64,000 nucleotides of DNA from Myotis daubentonii (Eukaryota; Chordata; Mammalia; Chiroptera; Vespertilionidae), in the NCBI RefSeq assembly GCF_963259705.1, contig NC_081840.1, positions 112,998,074-113,062,073 of the forward strand, given 5' to 3'. The notes beneath the pieces are model-generated. The model worked only from the letters and a program-made list of their open reading frames with translations, was not told where the DNA came from and did no database searches. Shown one piece after another: positions 48,756-59,810 of the stretch. Within the stretch, counting starts at the first letter, position 1. The number at the start of each line of letters is the position of its first letter. The position numbers and the translations under genes are program-made.

Positions 48756-50042
48756 CCAACAGTGTGCACCTGCACCAGGAGACCAAGCAGTTCATTCAGG
48801 GTCTCAAAGAAAGAGCCGGGCTGCTTCAGGACCGTCATTTCAGTCTCAGCAACACTTAGAAGCAGAGGCCAGTTGAGCTGGATGCCACAAACTCTAATGG
48901 AACTCCCTCATGGCTTATCTGAGGGAGGGGAGGCTCAGAGGGAATGTGTGAAACCCAATGGTTTTTTCAAAGGAGTGAAAAAGTGGAGGCCAGACTCCAC
49001 TATACTTCCCACCATGCTCCCTTCCTCGCCTACACAGATTTCTAATGCTTTGGGGGGGTTGCTCTTCCAAAGATACCTCACACACATTAGATAGCAAACA
49101 CAGCTTTTTCCTTTCTCAACTTTCATTCACAATCTGACACTATCCAGATAAGTTATTTGTATCCTATTTGAAACCTCCTCACTATAAAAAGACTGCGGGG
49201 GAGGCCGTGCTTAGAAATCACACTTGAATAGCTCTAATACGGAGTACTGTAGCAATTTACCTTCCAGGTAGAACAGGAACCTTCAGATGTGATAGCCAAT
49301 CAGTCCTCCAGCTTTTGAGCTTTAATTAAGGTAGAGTTTCAGTCTGGGCTCCAAATAGTCATTTACCTGCTCCGCTCCACCTACTACGTTACAGATGAAA
49401 GGAGAGTGGCAGTCCGGGCCCACATTATTGTGGCTGTGGGACTTGTGCCTCCTCATCTAAGATGCCTATTTTTAACCAAATGATGCTTTCTGCCAAAGGT
49501 TAGCATCCCACAGGGCTTCTCTCAGGCCCAGAATGTTTGCAGAATGTGCCTCTGGGAGTTCCTGGGACAGACTTCAGAAGGCCAAAGGGGCTGAAAACTC
49601 TTCTTGTTTAAAGTACAACTTCTGTTGTAAAGGGCAGCAGACAACTTTCATTTGGAAGCCTGCCCCATCTGGTGGGAGGCAAGATAAAAGACACCATGCC
49701 CTTAAAATGCCACCTTCAGGGCCCACCCAGCAATGGCTGTTCCATAACCTCCACGCCGGAGGGAGGAAGGGGTTCCAGACGCAATGGGCACAGATCAGTG
49801 TCCCCTCTGAAGCAAGTAGGTAAACATAAATCACTGGGTAATTGAAATACCAGAGTGAGACATGGTGATTCCCAAAGATAAAAAACACAGAGCGGACCAA
49901 ACAGTCCCATCTCCTCCCACTTCTCCCAGAGCTTATGTTCGGGGGCCTATAGGCTGAGGGGGAGGTAGCAGCCCACAGCCTGGCATTCAGAGCTCAAACA
50001 GCCCAAGCATCCACCCCGATGCCTCAGTCCTGGGGCACTTAC
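48756..50042. other. Unique intron sequence just downstream of the exon
   Basis: Nothing recognised apart from chance frames. The last bases form the strong donor GTAAGT of the exon on the minus strand. Confidence 0.5.
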
Positions 50043-50179
50043 CTTGCACTGCCCAGACACGCAGATGGCCGAGCCGTTCTGGTCGCAGGGGGTGCCATCA
50101 ATGACCTTCTCAGCTTGGCGTACATAGAAGCGATAGCCCATTGCCTGGCAGTTCAACTCACACTTCCGGTTGCCCTTTA
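50043..50179 (-). CDS. THSD4: Single internal exon of an ADAMTS-like protein, probably THSD4 (ADAMTSL6)
   Basis: Read on the minus strand, the exon starts after ...TTTTTTTGTAG and ends TGCAAG|GTAAGT, a strong acceptor and donor. It is 137 bp: two bases finishing a split codon, then 45 whole codons (entry phase 1, exit phase 0). The peptide has five cysteines at residues 6, 10, 31, 39 and 44, with motifs CELNC, YRFYVRQAEKV, DGTPC and ICVSGQC. This is the cysteine-rich module that sits between the first thrombospondin repeat and the spacer in ADAMTS and ADAMTS-like proteins. Residue choice fits THSD4 best from memory; ADAMTSL4 or papilin-type relatives are the alternatives. THSD4 is a secreted matrix protein that acts in fibrillin microfibril assembly. 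The open frame extends past both splice sites into intron, so those extra residues are not protein. I found no other exon, which fits a gene known for very large introns. The exon call is firm; the paralogue is less certain. Confidence 0.82.
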
Positions 50180-50212
50180 CTACAAAAAAACAACAAGCAG
50201 CATCTTTTTTTC

Positions 50213-50412
50213 CCCTTGTATTTTTTATTGAGATAAAATTCACATTACATAAAATTAACCATTTTAACCAAAGTGTAAAACTCAGCGTTTTTTAGTACGT
50301 TCACAATATTGTTCAACCATTACCACTAATTCCAGAACATTTCCATCGCCCCACCAATCTATTTTCTGTTTCTATGGATTTGCCTATGCTGGATGTTTTA
50401 TAACCACACACT
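50213..50412 (-). mobile_element. L1 3' end abutting the exon acceptor
   Basis: On the plus strand it reads TTTATTGAGATAAAATTCAC, TTAGTACGTTCACAATATTG, TTCAACCATTACCACTAATT, TTTCTATGGATTTGCCTATG, which is antisense L1 3' UTR. The sense strand is therefore minus, as for the gene, and its A-rich tail ends about 25-45 nt upstream of the splice acceptor. Confidence 0.85.
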
Positions 50413-50772
50413 TTAAAATTGCATGAGTACTATTAGATCTCTCATATTTGATGGCACAGGAAAGGCATTGCAGTCTGATCTGCTGGCATATAATAGAGAT
50501 TTGATGCTGAGTATTAGAAAGGAATTCTTAAAGAATTCAAATCTACCATGCAAATAGTAGATTCTACTTTTAGACATCCTCTCATTCGTTGCTATACTCA
50601 TAATTACAATTTATATATCAACAATCATAGAGAGTACACAATTTTATTGTTCTGCTATTGTTTTAACTTAAACTCTATGTAGTTATACCATATTTATGTT
50701 CTTTTGGCTGGGGATTCCTACAATAATTCCTCCATGATGAAATATTTTAGTGATTTCCCCATTACCTTAGGT

Positions 50773-50984
50773 CAGTGGTGGGAAAACTGCGGCTCGCGAG
50801 CCACATTCGGCTCTTTGGCCCCTTGAGTGTGGCTCTTCCTAAGCCTTAGGAATACCCTAATTAAGTTAATAACAATGTACCTACCTATATAGTTTAAGTT
50901 TAAAAAATTTGGCTCTCAAAAGAAATTTAAATCGTTGTACTGTTGATATTTGGCTCTGTTGACTAATGAGTTTGCCGACCACTG
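50773..50984. mobile_element. Non-autonomous hAT element, 212 bp
   Basis: Ends CAGTGGTGGGAAAACTGCGG and GAGTTTGCCGACCACTG. The flanking 8-mers CCTTAGGT and CCTCAGAT agree at 6 of 8. The left 66 bp match the left arm of 271-481, while the right half is a different AT-rich sequence with two TTTGGCTCT motifs. Confidence 0.9.
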
Positions 50985-51054
50985 CCTCAGATTGAAGTCC
51001 AAACTCCTAAGAAAGGAATTAAACATCTTTCAAATATAAATAGTCCTATTTCCA

Positions 51055-51627
51055 ACTGTTCTCCCTTAAATCCATGTTCTGTACAACTAAGCGCGTCCTC
51101 GGTCCGGCCACTGCTTCGCTGCTCCTTCTGCCGCTGCCTCACTTGTTAGCACCGCATCTACTGTGTTTTAGTTCCCAGATCACCTCCTCCGGGAAGCTGC
51201 CCCCAGGCCCTGATCTCACCTATACATCCACCCATCACAGGCTGTTCTGACCTTTTCTGCTTCAGGGTTAACCAAGCTTGATTGAAGCATGGTCTTGAGG
51301 GACAACAGGGATGTGTCTGTCTTACTCACTTTTGTATCCTCAGCACTCAGTCCAGACCTGGGCACACAGAAAATGCTCAACAAATCCCTGAGGGCCCGGC
51401 CGGCATGGCTCAGTGGTTGAGCGTCAACCTATGAACCAGGAGGTCACGGTTCAATTCCTTGTCAGGGCACATGCCCGGGTTGCAGGCTCAATCCCCCAGC
51501 CAATCAATGATTCTCTCTCATCATTGATGTTTCTATTTCTCCCTTTCCCCTCCTCTCTGAAATCAATAAAAATATATTTAAAACAAAACAAAACACAAAC
51601 AAATCTCTAAGGAATAAAAGGAGGGAT
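51055..51627 (+). mobile_element. L2 LINE 3' end, split by a Ves SINE
   Basis: GATCACCTCCTCCGGGAAGC, TCTTACTCACTTTTGTATCC, TCAGCACTCAGTCCAGACCT and AAAATGCTCAACAAAT, then after the SINE AATAAAAGGAGGGATGGATA. A further short L2-like tail lies at about 51690-51745 (CACACAGTAGGTGCTCAGTA). Confidence 0.85.
51394..51599 (+). mobile_element. Ves SINE, second head type, inside L2
   Basis: GGCATGGCTCAGTGGTTGAG, ACCTATGAACCAGGAGGTCA, GGTTCAATTCC, AATCAATAAAAATATATT tail. The duplication CAAATCCCTGAGG/CAAATCTCTAAGG flanks it (51381-51393 and 51600-51612). Confidence 0.97.
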
Positions 51628-51750
51628 GGATAAATGAATATTGTCTTTTCCCCCCCTTTGTCTTTCTCTCTGTATTCACCTACCTCTGAGATCACTTCAC
51701 ACGAAGCCTGACACACAGTAGGTGCTCAGTAAAGGTTAAATTAATTACCA

Positions 51751-53073
51751 CTACAACTAATATCTCCAGAGCAATTTAGTTGCCTTCAAAATAAGACTGA
51801 GAAAAAATTTTAGGCAAGATATACATTCATATCTAAAAGAGACAGACAAGCCAAGTACACAATGATTTTTTAAAAAACTGTTTTTGGATTCAAGAAAATG
51901 CTATGCTCAGGCATAGACAGCATGTTCCAGGGCCATGCCTTTGTCTGAAAATCTGATTGCTGGATTGGGTAATACTGACTTTTTCCTACACAAGAAGATA
52001 CATCATATTTTCCCCAGTGTGACTGCCTGATTATCATAGCAATGAACTTCCTTGTCCTCCACAGCCATTTAAACCGCTACCAGGAAATAACATGGAGCCT
52101 CCGGGTCCACAGGGATTAGGGAAGACTGAATCTTCTATATACCCTAAGCTCTATCTCAGAAGCCAAGAGACCTGGATTCTTACCCTGGCTGTCCAAAAGT
52201 TATAAGAGGTGACCTTGCAAAAAAAAAAAAACCACAGAATCAGGTACCTTTGGGAATTATCTAAAACTAAAACATCATTTTATATTAAAAACCAAACCAC
52301 AATAGCCCTAAACAAATGAAGTGACAGGTTGGAGGTAAAACTAGTCTCCTACAACTTGCTTTCTCATGTCTGCTATCTATATCCAGAACATGCTTCCTCT
52401 CTCCCCACTCCTCACTTTCTGAAGTGACAGCAGGAAGTATCCAGGTGACTGCATTTTAAGTAATAAGCGTCTGAAAGGCAGCCTCATATGGGGCAATGGT
52501 TTTGAGTTCTCACCTCTCTCTCGGCTTCCTCCCAACAATCTCTATCCTTTGCAGCCCAATTTTATTTCTCAGTATTTACAACCATACCACAGAAGAACAT
52601 TCTGAGAACAATAACAACAACAAAAATGGTTAAAGGTGAGATAATTGTGGCAGCATCTCCAAATGGCTACATGAAAATAACCCAGAGGGATGGCCTTAAG
52701 TTTGGGCTCCTATCTGTGGCCCAAAGAAGACACTCAGTCCGACCCTCTGCCTAAGTGACTTAGTGCCCCTGCCTTCTCAGACGTGCAACAAGGGGACGGG
52801 GGACCCTAGGAGATAACAAAGTGTGCACAGTGTCTCCCGAATGAAACTGCCCAGAACCTGTTGCCTTAGCAACACTCAACCAGTACTTCTCATAAAGTTA
52901 CACAAGGACTGACTTCTCCAGACCCTGCACATACTCCCCAACCACTTTAACATTTCACATAAACTACATTTGCAGGGCTTCAGTTAAAGGTTTTTCATGG
53001 AGTGTCACTTCATTCCCTCTTTTCCCTTGAATACAGTTATAATTCTGATGCCAGGAGCTGTTTCTCTAAGCAC
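51751..53073. other. Unique sequence, nothing recognised
   Basis: AT-rich intron sequence with an A-run at about 52220. No exon or repeat that I can name. Confidence 0.5.
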
Positions 53074-53264
53074 TTAAAAAAAAAAGATATCAGAGAGGAA
53101 TAGAGAGAGATAGAAACATTGATCAGATGAGAGAGAATCACTAATCAGCTGTCGCCTGCACGCCCCACACTGGGGATGGAGGCTGCAACCCGGGCCTGTG
53201 CACTGACCAGGAATGATGACCTCCTGATTCATAGGTCGATGCTCAACCTCTAAGCTAATTCTGC
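53074..53264 (-). mobile_element. Ves SINE, second head type, degraded
   Basis: Antisense Ves: GAGAGAGATAGAAACATTGA, GGGGATGGAGGCTGCAACCC, TGACCTCCTGATTCATAGGT, then TGCTCAACCTCTAAGC. Confidence 0.9.
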
Positions 53265-53464
53265 TATGGTTTGATTTTGTCATGGTTTTGTCATGAATAA
53301 AACAGAAGTGTGGCCACAAGCTGGGTGCAATGGGAAAGAGCAAGTGGGCACATCCTTTTCCTCCCTGTTTATCTCCCTCTTATTCCTCTCCCTCTCTGTT
53401 CTCATCTGCTTCCTAACTGTCCTCCCCACCCCCAAGGGAGCACCTTTAACTTTCACACACTCAG

Positions 53465-53651
53465 GTAGTGATCCCCAGTGTGGGCCCAGGACCAGAGGCA
53501 GCAGTATCACCTGAAAGCCTGTTGAAAATACAAATTCTTGGGCCTCACCTCCAACTTCTAAATCGGAAACTCTGGGGATGATGCTGGGTGACCTGCGTTT
53601 TAACAAACTCTCCAGGTGATTCTGGTGCTTAGTCAAGTTTGGGAATCACTG
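53465..53651 (-). mobile_element. MER5-type hAT-Charlie fossil
   Basis: TAGTGATCCCCAGTGTGGGC, GTATCACCTGAAAGCCTGTT, TTTTAACAAACTCTCCAGGT, GTTTGGGAATCACTG are the antisense MER5A landmarks in order. Confidence 0.88.
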
Positions 53652-54329
53652 TCCCAAGAAAAATCAAGTAGTGAAAAGATTTGGAAGTAGCTAATCATTC
53701 TTATTTTGAATCCATAATGTTCAAATTCCACATCTAAATTTAAAAGATAATGTAAGCACCATCTTTAATTAACTTTAGGATATTGCCAAATATCTGGATC
53801 CCTGATAATAAAAAAATCTCTGGTTATTTTTTTAAATGCTGGAGAATATACAAGAAAATTCAGTTACTTAGAATAAAGTAGCTAACAGCTAAAGGGTTTC
53901 CCTCAAATAGAGATTAAATATTTAAACTACTCATTGAGCTCTGCTCTTTTGGAAAAACCACTGAGTAAAGACACTTTTTTTTTTTTTAGTGATAAATACA
54001 AAGAAAATAGAAAAGGAGTGAACAGTTACAAAATTTTGGAAGGTGGAAGTAGAAAAACCCACAGTAATGACTCAGCAAACCCAACCAAACTAATCCTAGG
54101 CAGGAATTGAAGCACCAGAACTACCTAATGATACCTATATGATAGCATTTCTAAACATCAACTTTGGTATTAAAGGAGAATGCGGGCCTGAAAACAGAAA
54201 TTGTAGGGGTGTTTAAGAGGCAGTTCAGAGGTCCCACTTTCCAGAATGGTTGACTAAAGTCTCTGAAAATGGACTTTGTCATAAAAGCAATGAGAACACT
54301 GGCAAAAAGCAGCTGAAGTGGCTACCAAT
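53652..54329. other. Unique AT-rich sequence
   Basis: No repeat or gene recognised before the L1. Confidence 0.5.
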
Positions 54330-55945
54330 AATAGATAAAATAGACTTTAAGACAAAATTTTTTATTAAAGACATATAAGAGCATTTTATAATGATAAAGT
54401 GTCAATCTGTCAGGAAGCCAACAATAGAGGCCCAAAATACATGAAGCTAAATCTGACAGAAGTGAAAGGAGAACTAGATAATTTAATAATAAAGGTTGGA
54501 AATGTGGATACCACACGTCCAATAATGGATAGAACTAGACAGAAGATCAACAAAGAAATAGAAGACTTAAACAACACTATAAATCAATTACACCTAATAG
54601 ACATAGATAGAACATGCCACCCAACAGTAGCACAATTCATATTCTTCTCAAGTACACATGAAACATTTTCCAGAAGGGAACAAATGTTAGGTCATAAAAC
54701 AAGCCTCAATAAATTCAAAAAAAATGAAATCACACAAAATATGCTCACTAACCACAATGGAATGAAATTAGAAAATCAATTAAAAAAAACAAATTTGGGG
54801 ATTTCAAAAAGATGTAGAAATTAAATAAAATACTTATAAATAACTGATCAGGGAAAAAAGCACAGAAAAATTAGAAAATACTTTGAGATTAATAAAATAA
54901 AAACACAACATCCCAACTTATGGGATGCAATTATATAAGTATTTATATAATTTATAGCTGTAAACACCTATGTTAAAAAAGATGTCAAATCAAATAACCT
55001 AATATGCCACCTTAAGTAGTGGGGGTAGGGGGAGAGCAAATTAAACCCAAAGCCAAAGGAAGGAAGGAAACTGGGGTGTAAATAAATTAAACAGAGAAGG
55101 GACAGACACTAGAGAAAAATCAATGAAACCAAAAGTTGGTTCTTTGAAAATATCAATAAAATTGACAAACTTTTATGTAGCCTGGACAAAAATAAAGGAG
55201 AGAAGACTCAAAATATTAAAATCAGGAATAAAGAGGAGACATTACTACCTATTTTATAGAAATAAAAAGGACTTCTACCTAGGGTGATTAGTCAAGAAAA
55301 AGAGGTAGTACACAGATTGAAAACAAAGAAATAAAACTACCTGTATTCACAGAGGACATGATTTTATATATAGAAAATACAAACAATGCACCAAAAATTA
55401 TTTAAATTAGTAAACAAGTTCATCAGGGTTAAAGGATATAAGATCAATATACAAAAATCAATTTTATCTCTATATGCTATCAATGAACAATCTGACAATA
55501 AAATTAAGAACATAATTCCATTTATGATGGCATCAAAAACAGTAAAATACTTAGAAATAAATTTAACAAAAAAGTTTAAGACATACACTGAAAACTACAA
55601 AACATTGTTGAAAGTAACTAAGAAAGATCTAAATAAATGGAAAGCTATCCCATGTTCATGCATTGAAAGACCTAATATTGTTAGGATGGCAATACTCCCC
55701 CAAAATTGATTTACAGATTGAATGCAATCCCAATCAAAATATCAGCTGGCTTTTAATATTGTAGAAAAAGACAAGATGATCCTAAAACGTATATGGTAAT
55801 ACAAGGGACCAATAATAACCAGACAACCTTGAAAACGAAAAACAAAAACTGAAGGACTCATACTTCCTTATTTTTAACAAAAACAGTGTGATATTATCAT
55901 AAGGCTAGACATATAGATCAATGTATAGAACTGAGAGACTGGAAA
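54330..55945 (+). mobile_element. L1 LINE ORF2 fossil, endonuclease and C-terminal parts
   Basis: The frame at 54399-54824 is the second half of the ORF2 endonuclease: KINKEIEDLNNTINQL, FFSSTHETFSR, MLGHKTSLNKFKK, NHNGMKLEN. The usual VGDFN is VGNVD, and the usual DHNGM has lost its aspartate, so catalytic residues are gone. Text near 55080-55260 (AAAGTTGGTTCTTTGAAAAT) is the next part of ORF2. The frame at 55386-55709 is a later part: KYLEINLTKKFK, ENYKTLLK, NKWKAIPCSCI, NIVRMAILP. Large internal deletions and stops make it dead. The (TG)n and Tc1 elements follow. Confidence 0.9.
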
Positions 55946-55949
55946 TAAG

Positions 55950-55950
<1 letters not shown>

Positions 55951-55997
<47 letters not shown>
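55951..55997. repeat. (TG)n microsatellite left of the Tc1 pair
   Basis: About 23 TG units, 15 bp from the left Tc1 terminal repeat. Confidence 0.98.
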
Positions 55998-55999
<2 letters not shown>

Positions 56000-56012
56000 A
56001 TACAGACATATA

Positions 56013-56816
56013 CACTGAGTGGCCAGATTATTATGACCACCTGACATTTGCAGGCAAATTAGCCGTACACTGCATCGTATGGGACATGGAAGCCAAAGGC
56101 CTGTTCGAACACCTGTGCTGTCTGCAGTTACCAAGATAAAACGTCTCCAATTCGCACAGGAACACAAAGATTGGACAGTCGAGCACTGGAAAAAAGTCAT
56201 GTGGTCCGATGAATCACATTTCCAGTTGCATCAGCAGATGGCAGAGTGAGAATTTGGTGGAAACAGCATGAAAGCATGCACCCCACATGCATAAGTACAA
56301 CACTTCAAGCTGGTGGGGACAGTGTTATGGTTTGGGGCATCTTTTCCTGGCATGATTTGGGCCCTTTAATTCATGTGGAACAACATCTGAATAGCACAAC
56401 ATACCTAAGTATCATTGCTGATCAGGTTCATCCTATCATGTTGATGGCGTATCCCAATGGAGATGGCTTCTTCCAACAAGACAATGCGCCATGCATGCCA
56501 TGGTGCTCGTATTGTGCAGGAGTGGTTTCAAGAACATGAGGGAGACTTTACCTTGCTTAGGTGGCCCCCACAATCACCAGATCTCAATCCAATTGAGCAT
56601 TTGTGGGATGAAGTTAAAAGAGCCATCAGGCAGCTGGTTCCACAGCCATCAAATCTCACAGAACTGGACAGTGCTATTCATCAGGCATGGTGTTAGATTC
56701 TTTGCATCACCTTTCAATATCTCGTGGAGTCAATGCCAAGAAGAATCGCCGCAGTATTGAAGGCAAAAGGTGGCCCAATGAAGTACTGATAGGGTGGTCA
56801 TAATAACCTGGCCACT

Positions 56817-56821
<5 letters not shown>
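56013..56821 (+). mobile_element. Tc1-like transposon, internally deleted, with broken transposase
   Basis: The left terminal repeat CACTGAGTGGCCAGATTATT follows a TA; the right one, ending CCTGGCCACTCAGTG, is at about 56791-56821. After about 50 bp the sequence jumps into mid-transposase (RTLHRMGHGSQRPVR), so the N-terminal DNA-binding domain is missing. Catalytic-core landmarks survive in three frames: WSDESHFQ (first Asp), SVMVWGIFSW, FFQQDNAPC (second Asp), PDLNPIEHLWDEVKRAIRQ (Glu) and the C-terminus RRIAAVLKAKGGPMKY-stop. At least three frameshifts and stops inactivate it. This is a DD34E Tc1-family enzyme; such elements were active in vespertilionid bats. Confidence 0.93.

Positions 56822-56869
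<48 letters not shown>
56820..56869. repeat. (GT)n microsatellite between two Tc1 pieces
   Basis: About 24 GT units that continue directly from the terminal CACTCAGTG of the left Tc1 copy. Confidence 0.98.
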
Positions 56870-56871
<2 letters not shown>

Positions 56872-57059
56872 CACATCCCATGTTCAAAGGCTGTTAAATT
56901 GTGTTGTTTACTCATATCTTCAGAAAAAAATCACTTCTGTCGTGGTAAACAACCTGCTTCCCTATTTATAATGGTCTGGCCCTCTAGCAACTTCAGCGTG
57001 AAATTATAGCTAATTTGCCTACAAACGTCAGGTGGTCATAATAATCTGGCCACTCAGTG
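56870..57059 (-). mobile_element. Tc1-like 5' fragment in inverted orientation
   Basis: Read on the minus strand from 57059: a terminal repeat matching the left copy for about 51 bp (through GGCAAATTAGC), a 5' leader, then a start codon giving MSKQHNLTAFEHGM, which is the N-terminus of a Tc1 transposase. It breaks off at the (GT)n tract after about 14 codons. The outer flank is TA at 57060-57061. Confidence 0.88.
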
Positions 57060-57061
57060 TA

Positions 57062-58450
57062 TGTATGCAAAGCTTGGACTAAATAATAAAAGTTAATTTT
57101 AAAAAGAACGTAAAAAATTACCTCAACAGCTCAGGTTCTCAAAAATGGAATCTTTCTGCACAGTTATTGTCCATGGCTGGTTCCCTCCCATTTTTTTCAA
57201 AATTAACAAAAAGGGTAACAACTCCTTGTTGTCTTTTCAGGAACTTTGCGTGAGAGAATGAAATATTGCTCAAGTGTGGAGGTTCTAGATTTTAGCTAGC
57301 CTGTTACCACCTACCACTCTCAGAAGGATGGAAGGGGCCAAAAGTGGCAGGAAAGGAGCTTCAAGCTTTTCCCAGGCTGCACATTCTCCAGCCTTCATTT
57401 AAGGAGGGAGAAAGCGTCAGGTAAGAAGAGAGAAGAGATTCTGTAAGTAAATATGCAAAGCTTTTGAATACTTGGAGAATGGATAACATCTGTGCTTATT
57501 TTTGGATCCGTTCAACTTCACAGGTTCACTCCAAGTTTAGCGCCAAAGCCCTCATTTCCTAGAGTCAAGTTCCATGTTTTTGGTAGAATATACTATAACC
57601 CTTTTCAAGAAAAGCAGCCTCATAAACACAGCTCATAAAACTCTGCTGTGGCAGGGTGCTTACCCAACACATGCTGATGAGTGAAATGTAAAGGAATTTT
57701 AAAAATGTGGATGCAATGTCTTAAGAGCATATGCAGGGTTTAAGTAATGTAAAAAGGGGGTTGCCCAAAGCCCAAGCAGTGGGCATGGAGCTGGCAGCAT
57801 TTGGTTTGCAGCATTTGGTCAGAGTGAATAAAATAGTCCAGGGGTGGTGGAGCCAGAGCAGTGCTGGGCTTAACCTCAGTGGCTGCATTGTCTGTGTGGT
57901 GTAACTCCTATTTAAGACAAAGGGCCTGCCTGCCCTTGAACTCCACATTCTGGATTGGATGCTGATGATTATTAGTTAAACTGCTTCTCCCCAGACTTCA
58001 TTTTCCAGGACAAAGATATGGAAAATAAAATGAGGAGAATGCTTCTGAGAGCCCAAACTGCTCTGGAATATGAAAACTATTCTGAAAAAGTCCAAACAGG
58101 GGCAAGACTATCTAATCCTAGCCTTTCCTGTTCTAAAAAGGAAATTGTATTGGCCATATTCCATTATTAAAACTTAAATGCAAAACCATATAACTTATCA
58201 ATTGCCTAAGATCCTAGCCTTATATCCAACACTCGCAACTGTGTAATTAACATGTAGTCAGATGCAGCACCCTACTGAATCCTACTTCACTGACAGTCTC
58301 AACAGGCTGGGGGATCTGGATGAGAAACCATGGACAAAATGTCTTTTTAAAAAAAACCTGAAAATTCATTGGCTTGGTGTTCCAGAGATATTAAGTTCCT
58401 CTTAGCACTGCTCACACTTAAACACAGTTCTATTCTGTAACACTCTAATG
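57062..58450. other. Unique sequence, nothing recognised
   Basis: No gene or named repeat. The minus-strand frame at 57721-57948 has no domain. Confidence 0.5.
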
Positions 58451-58636
58451 CAGTGGTTGTCAAACTTTAATGTCCTCAGGACCATCTGGTGGTCTTATGA
58501 GAACACAGACTGACGGACTCCACCCCTAAAGAGTCTGCTTCATAGGGCTGGGGTGGAGCCCTGAGTCTGCATTTCCAACAAGGTTCCAAGTGATGCTAAA
58601 GCTACTGGTCCAGGAACCAACCTTTGAGAACCACTG
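58451..58636 (+). mobile_element. MER5A-type hAT-Charlie fossil, near full length
   Basis: CAGTGGTTGTCAAACTTTAA at the left, GGGCTGGGGTGGAGCCCTGA and AAGTGATGCTAAAGCTACTG inside, and CCTTTGAGAACCACTG at the right. Both ends are present; the target duplication is no longer clear. Confidence 0.93.
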
Positions 58637-59810
58637 CTTAACTGAAACAGGATGGAGAAAGGAGACCTACCTAGCAACCAGACCTCTAGCTGACACCTGG
58701 GAATGTATTACCAAAGCCGACATAAAACATGATTTTTGGCTAACTAAATAAAAGTTTACAGACTCCCTGGATCAGAGCGCAGCCTCATCTGTGTGTAACT
58801 ACAATCTCATAGGGAAGACAGGTGTTAATTAAGTATTCACACAAAGAAATAGGAAATTTTAACAGTGAAGGATAAGTAGGAGTTTACTGTGTGAAGGGGA
58901 GGGGAGGAGAGCAGAGCACTCAAGGCAGAGGAATACCAAAGGCCACACCCAAAGGCCAGGAACATGCCCATCAAGAGGCTAAGAGACATTCGGCATGGCT
59001 GAAGTACAGAGTGGGGGAGAGGATATGAGATGAGGCTGCAGAGTCAGCCAGCAGCCCAGATCAGGCATGACCACTGTTCTTGTGGAAAGAATGAGCGTAT
59101 CTGTCTAGAGCTCTATGAAGTGCCGCAGCTTGCATTCCTTGTACTTTTCTGGAGAGCAGAACATGGAACAGCCACAGTTTCCCATCTGGATAAAGTTCCT
59201 AGACATGTAGTTTCATGGGAATTGGCTAAGCCAACTTTATCCAAGTTACCCAACCTTTTCCTGCAATGTTTCTTTTTTCTCCCACGTCAACACAGTAAAT
59301 CTAAGCTGGAAACGTTTCTGGAAACAAACACTGTTCTGGAAAAACACAGTGCTGTTCAAAACCCTTCAAGCTGTGTGACATGTAGTGTTACATCCTAAAA
59401 TTTTACATTTACTAAAAAGTGAGTGGTGCTGCCAGTAGAAAGCCAGCTTGGCCAACGGTTAGGAAAGCAGCTTGACAGCTTCAATAGACGCAGAGCCATA
59501 ACCAGCTCTCACGGCTGGGAAAACAGGTCTCTCTCGAGCAAATGTGGACTTATTAAAATGTGGAATACATACACATCCTCCAGAAAAATGACATGGCTGG
59601 GCTTTTTGGTCAAGGACTGAGATTGTTGAAAGCTCTGAGAAAAAAGTGGGGGAGGGAACTCTGGTACAAGTATCATGTAAAGTACAAGTCTCTGAAGACA
59701 GAGAAATTCAGAGGCAGAGGACACAGTATCTATCCACTCTATAGGCGATAACCAGAGGATGCTGGTTTACTTCCTATCTCCTGCTATTACCATCTTAAAT
59801 TATATATCTA
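58637..59810. other. Unique sequence, nothing recognised
   Basis: The 122-codon frame at 59030-59398 has no recognisable domain or splice context. Purine-rich text surrounds it. Confidence 0.5.

Larger units (their letters stand above)
1..50042 (-). other. Inferred THSD4 intron downstream of the exon
   Basis: Everything left of the GT donor at 50041-50042 lies 3' of the exon in the sense of transcription. I found no second exon with splice sites and protein similarity, so the sequence is read as one long intron or part of one. It is filled with transposable-element fossils and unique sequence listed separately. A short exon could have escaped reading by eye. Confidence 0.6.

Noticed and set aside
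49947..50243. Reading the whole 98-codon frame as a small secreted protein
   Set aside because: Only 50043-50179 has family similarity, and both sides of that segment have canonical splice sites. The extra residues are intron, the upstream part being next to an L1 tail.
54399..54824. Candidate host gene of 141 codons
   Set aside because: It matches the L1 ORF2 endonuclease (KINKEIEDLNN, FFSSTHETFSR, LGHKTSLNKFK) and has lost catalytic residues.
56246..56696. Possible domesticated transposase gene
   Set aside because: The Tc1 core is split over three frames with stops and lacks its DNA-binding domain, so no single protein could be made; there is no sign of selection.
59030..59398. 122-codon plus-strand open frame
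   Set aside because: No domain and on the strand opposite the gene; no promoter, poly(A) signal or splice sites seen around it.
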